Shown piece after piece: positions 14,507 through 16,338 of a stretch of DNA of 16,338 nucleotides. The translations under genes were made by a program, and so were the position numbers. Within the stretch, counting starts at the first letter, position 1. Every line of letters begins with the position of its first letter. The stretch spans positions 1 to 16,338 of the forward strand of contig JAWVZU010000054.1 in NCBI GenBank assembly GCA_033722075.1, in the 5' to 3' direction. This DNA comes from JAWVZU01 sp033722075 (GTDB taxonomy: Bacteria; Pseudomonadota; Gammaproteobacteria; Xanthomonadales; SZUA-38). Below the pieces are notes generated by a model that did no database searches, was not told where the DNA came from, and worked only from the letters and a program-made list of their open reading frames with translations.

Positions 14507-15581
14507 TACCGCAGCAGCACGGACCGTTGGCAGTTTCCTCGTCGACCGGGGGGTGAGCCGGCGGTCTTTCCTCAAGTACTGTATCGCGACGGCCACATCA
14601 CTCGGCCTGTCTCCGATGATGGGGAGCGTCATGGCCGAGAACCTGGCCAAGGCCAAGCGCCCATCGGTGATCTACCTGTCGTTCCAGGAGTGCACCGGCT
14701 GCATGGAGTCGCTGACCCGTGCCTTCTCGCCGTCGGTCGAGAACCTGATCCTCAACAGCATTTCGCTGGACTACAACCACACGCTGATGGCGCCTTCCGG
14801 GCACGCTGCCGAGGCGGCGCGCGAAGAAGCCATGGCGGAGAACTACGGTAGCTACCTGGTCATCGTCGATGGGGCGATCCCCACCGGGGGGCCGGGATTC
14901 TGCACAGTGGCCGGCCACGATGCCCAGGACATCATGCGGGAGGTGGCCGCGGGCGCTGCCGCGGTCATCAGTATCGGCACCTGCGCGTCCTACGGCGGTA
15001 TTCCCAAAGCGAACCCCAATCCGACCGGTGCCGTTCCGGTCAGCGAAATCGTGACCGACAAGCCGGTGGTCAATATCCCGGGCTGTCCGCCGATTCCGGA
15101 AGTGATGGCCGCGACGCTGGCGCATTTCCTGTCCTTCGGTTCGCTGCCGGAACTGGACGAGTTCGGGCGGCCGATGGCCTTCTTCGGCAACACGATCCAC
15201 GATCGCTGCTACCGGCGGCCGTTCTACGACGAGGGTAAGTTCGCCAAGACCTTTGATGACGAAGGCGCGCGGCGCGGCTACTGCCTGTACGAACTGGGCT
15301 GTAAGGGCCCGACCACGTACAACGCCTGTGCCACGGTGAAGTGGAACAACACCACCAGCTTCCCGATCGAGTCGGGACATGGCTGCATCGGTTGTTCGGA
15401 ACCGGATTTCTGGGACAAGGGCAGCTTCTACGCTCCGGTATCCGCCGGACTGTTCAGCGGTAAGGAAGGCCTGATCATCGGTACCGTGGCCGGAGCCGCC
15501 CTCGGAGCGGGAGCCGCCTGGAATGCCCGCCGCAAGCGCAACAAGCGCCTGGCCGAGCAGGGCGAGGGGGGCACGTCATGA
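14496..15581 (+). CDS. hynS: [NiFe]-hydrogenase small subunit, Tat-exported, group 1e type
   Basis: 361 residues with a twin-arginine signal (SRRSFLKYC, 21-29) and hydrophobic stretch to about residue 48. A C-terminal membrane anchor follows (LIIGTVAGAALGAGAAW, 326-342) and then a basic tail. The Fe-S ligands are intact: proximal cluster Cys66, Cys69, Cys163 and Cys197; distal His235, Cys238, Cys263 and Cys269; medial Cys278, Cys297 and Cys300. The two extra cysteines of oxygen-tolerant group 1d enzymes are absent: glycines occupy both places (Gly68 in CTGC, Gly168 in GTCASYGG). The gene is followed by isp1 and isp2 rather than the large subunit, the order known from Thiocapsa and Allochromatium hydrogenases. 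A GGGGGAGAG just upstream provides the ribosome site. Confidence 0.96.
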   Translation: MKRNTAAARTVGSFLVDRGVSRRSFLKYCIATATSLGLSPMMGSVMAENLAKAKRPSVIYLSFQECTGCMESLTRAFSPSVENLILNSISLDYNHTLMAPSGHAAEAAREEAMAENYGSYLVIVDGAIPTGGPGFCTVAGHDAQDIMREVAAGAAAVISIGTCASYGGIPKANPNPTGAVPVSEIVTDKPVVNIPGCPPIPEVMAATLAHFLSFGSLPELDEFGRPMAFFGNTIHDRCYRRPFYDEGKFAKTFDDEGARRGYCLYELGCKGPTTYNACATVKWNNTTSFPIESGHGCIGCSEPDFWDKGSFYAPVSAGLFSGKEGLIIGTVAGAALGAGAAWNARRKRNKRLAEQGEGGTS

Positions 15582-16237
15582 GCCTGCTTGAATTTGCCAA
15601 GGGGCCGGCCCTCAATTTTGCACTGGTGGTTTTCCTTGTCGGCGTCCTCTGGAGACTGCTGGGCATCGCCCTGATGCGTTTTGTGCACCCTCATACGGAG
15701 GCCCGTTCCTCGTTCGGGAAGGCGGCGGCCGGCGGGCTGCGCACGGTCGGATCGAGATCCTGGCCGCATCCGGAGTTCGTGTCCCGAACCGGCTATGGCG
15801 AGGCACTGGGCTACAGCTACCACATCGGTCTGATCGTCGTTGTGCTGTTCTTCGCGCCCCACGTGCAGTTCTTCAAGAGCCTGTTCGGTGTCGAGTGGGC
15901 GAGCCTGCCGAGTGGGTGGATCGACGTCATCTCGATCGTGACCGTCGCGCTGCTGATCGCGGTGCTGCTGCGCCGGCTCACGAACCCGGTGCTGAAGCGA
16001 ATCTCCAACTTCGACGACTATTTCAGCTGGTTCGTAACCGTCCTGGTGCTGGTCACCGGAATCCTTGCGACGCTGCATCTCGGCGGTCCCTACGAGACAC
16101 TTCTGGCCCTGCACATCCTGAGCTTCAACCTGCTGCTGATCTGGTTCCCTTTCGGAAAGCTGATGCATGCCTTCTTCATCGTGCCCTCGCGCTGGATCAA
16201 CGGCTACTTTCTCAACCGTAAAGGAGCCGCGTCATGA
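15578..16237 (+). CDS. isp1: Isp1, NarI-like membrane b-type cytochrome of the hydrogenase
   Basis: 219 residues with five predicted membrane segments (about 12-34, 82-99, 115-132, 150-168 and 174-193), as in the NarI/DsrM family. Candidate haem b ligands are His82 and His95 in YHIGLIVVVLFFAPH, and His179 and His197. The latter pair is 18 apart, as in NarI. Isp1 is thought to carry electrons from the small subunit through the membrane to Isp2 or the quinone pool. Its ATG overlaps the small-subunit stop by 4 bases, and its own stop overlaps the isp2 start in the same way. Confidence 0.9.
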   Translation: MSLLEFAKGPALNFALVVFLVGVLWRLLGIALMRFVHPHTEARSSFGKAAAGGLRTVGSRSWPHPEFVSRTGYGEALGYSYHIGLIVVVLFFAPHVQFFKSLFGVEWASLPSGWIDVISIVTVALLIAVLLRRLTNPVLKRISNFDDYFSWFVTVLVLVTGILATLHLGGPYETLLALHILSFNLLLIWFPFGKLMHAFFIVPSRWINGYFLNRKGAAS

Positions 16238-16338
16238 AAGTTGCCGCCCAAGTCAATCCGGACCGGCAGGGTGCGGTCGACCGGGCCCTGAAGAGCTTTG
16301 CCTACAACTATGACGCCCTGACTGCCCTGCGGCTCGAG
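16234..16338 (+). CDS. isp2: Isp2, HdrD-like iron-sulfur protein (3' partial)
   Basis: Only the first 35 codons are present before the window ends, so the cysteine-rich (CCG) and ferredoxin-like parts cannot be checked. The visible N-terminus (MKVAAQVNPDRQGAVDRALK) and FAYNYDALTALRLE do not identify it by themselves. The call rests on its place directly after isp1, with an ATGA overlap. AAGGAG at 16221-16226, 7 bases before the ATG, is the ribosome-binding site. In known group 1e operons Isp2 is a heterodisulfide-reductase-like cytoplasmic subunit and the large subunit gene follows it. Confidence 0.7.
   Translation, partial: MKVAAQVNPDRQGAVDRALKSFAYNYDALTALRLE

Noticed and set aside
15428..16168. 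A 246-codon minus-strand open frame rich in Gln, Asp and His
   Set aside because: It is antisense to the small-subunit end and Isp1; its odd composition is what the reverse of hydrophobic Leu/Val/Ile codons gives.

Overview
The window is a GC-rich, gene-dense stretch of bacterial chromosome carrying two unrelated metal-cofactor loci. Codon use, the MoaB/MoaC/XdhC types, and above all a hydrogenase small subunit followed directly by Isp1 and Isp2 point to a gammaproteobacterium, plausibly a sulfur oxidiser near Chromatiaceae or Ectothiorhodospiraceae. That placement is inference from gene order and family resemblance; no marker gene is present.

Left part (1-3917): a broken or chimeric moaE end on the + strand, then an AT-rich palindromic intergenic element. 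Next comes a tight minus-strand operon, moaB-moaC-xdhC-moeB-mocA, whose genes overlap by 4 to 8 bases. These genes make molybdopterin and probably the cytosine dinucleotide form used by molybdenum hydroxylases. No molybdoenzyme catalytic subunit, moaA or moaD is in view. A TATAAT box in the divergent region is a good candidate promoter for the operon.

Middle (4055-5589): a plus-strand pair, a UbiA-family membrane prenyltransferase and an exported di-haem c-type cytochrome, coupled by an ATGA overlap. Their joint role is unknown.

Right part (5596-16338): a [NiFe]-hydrogenase locus in two divergent operons. On the minus strand, in transcription order: hypA, hypB, hypC, hypD, hypX, hypF, hypE and an 84-residue coiled-coil protein. 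On the plus strand: a maturation protease, a short single-domain HupH-like protein, the Tat-exported hydrogenase small subunit, the NarI-like b-type cytochrome Isp1, and the start of Isp2, which is cut by the window end. The large subunit should lie just downstream (S-isp1-isp2-L order, group 1e). Hyp proteins build the Ni-Fe(CN)2CO centre; HypX would supply CO by an oxygen-compatible route. Small-subunit Fe-S clusters would pass electrons to Isp1/Isp2 and so to quinone or sulfur metabolism. The 164-bp region between the two operons holds two FNR/FixK-like palindromes, suggesting redox control.

The points most worth a second look are the in-frame join at the left edge, hypX next to a small subunit lacking the oxygen-tolerance cysteines, the paired FNR-like boxes, the prenyltransferase/cytochrome pair, and the coiled-coil protein closing the hyp operon.
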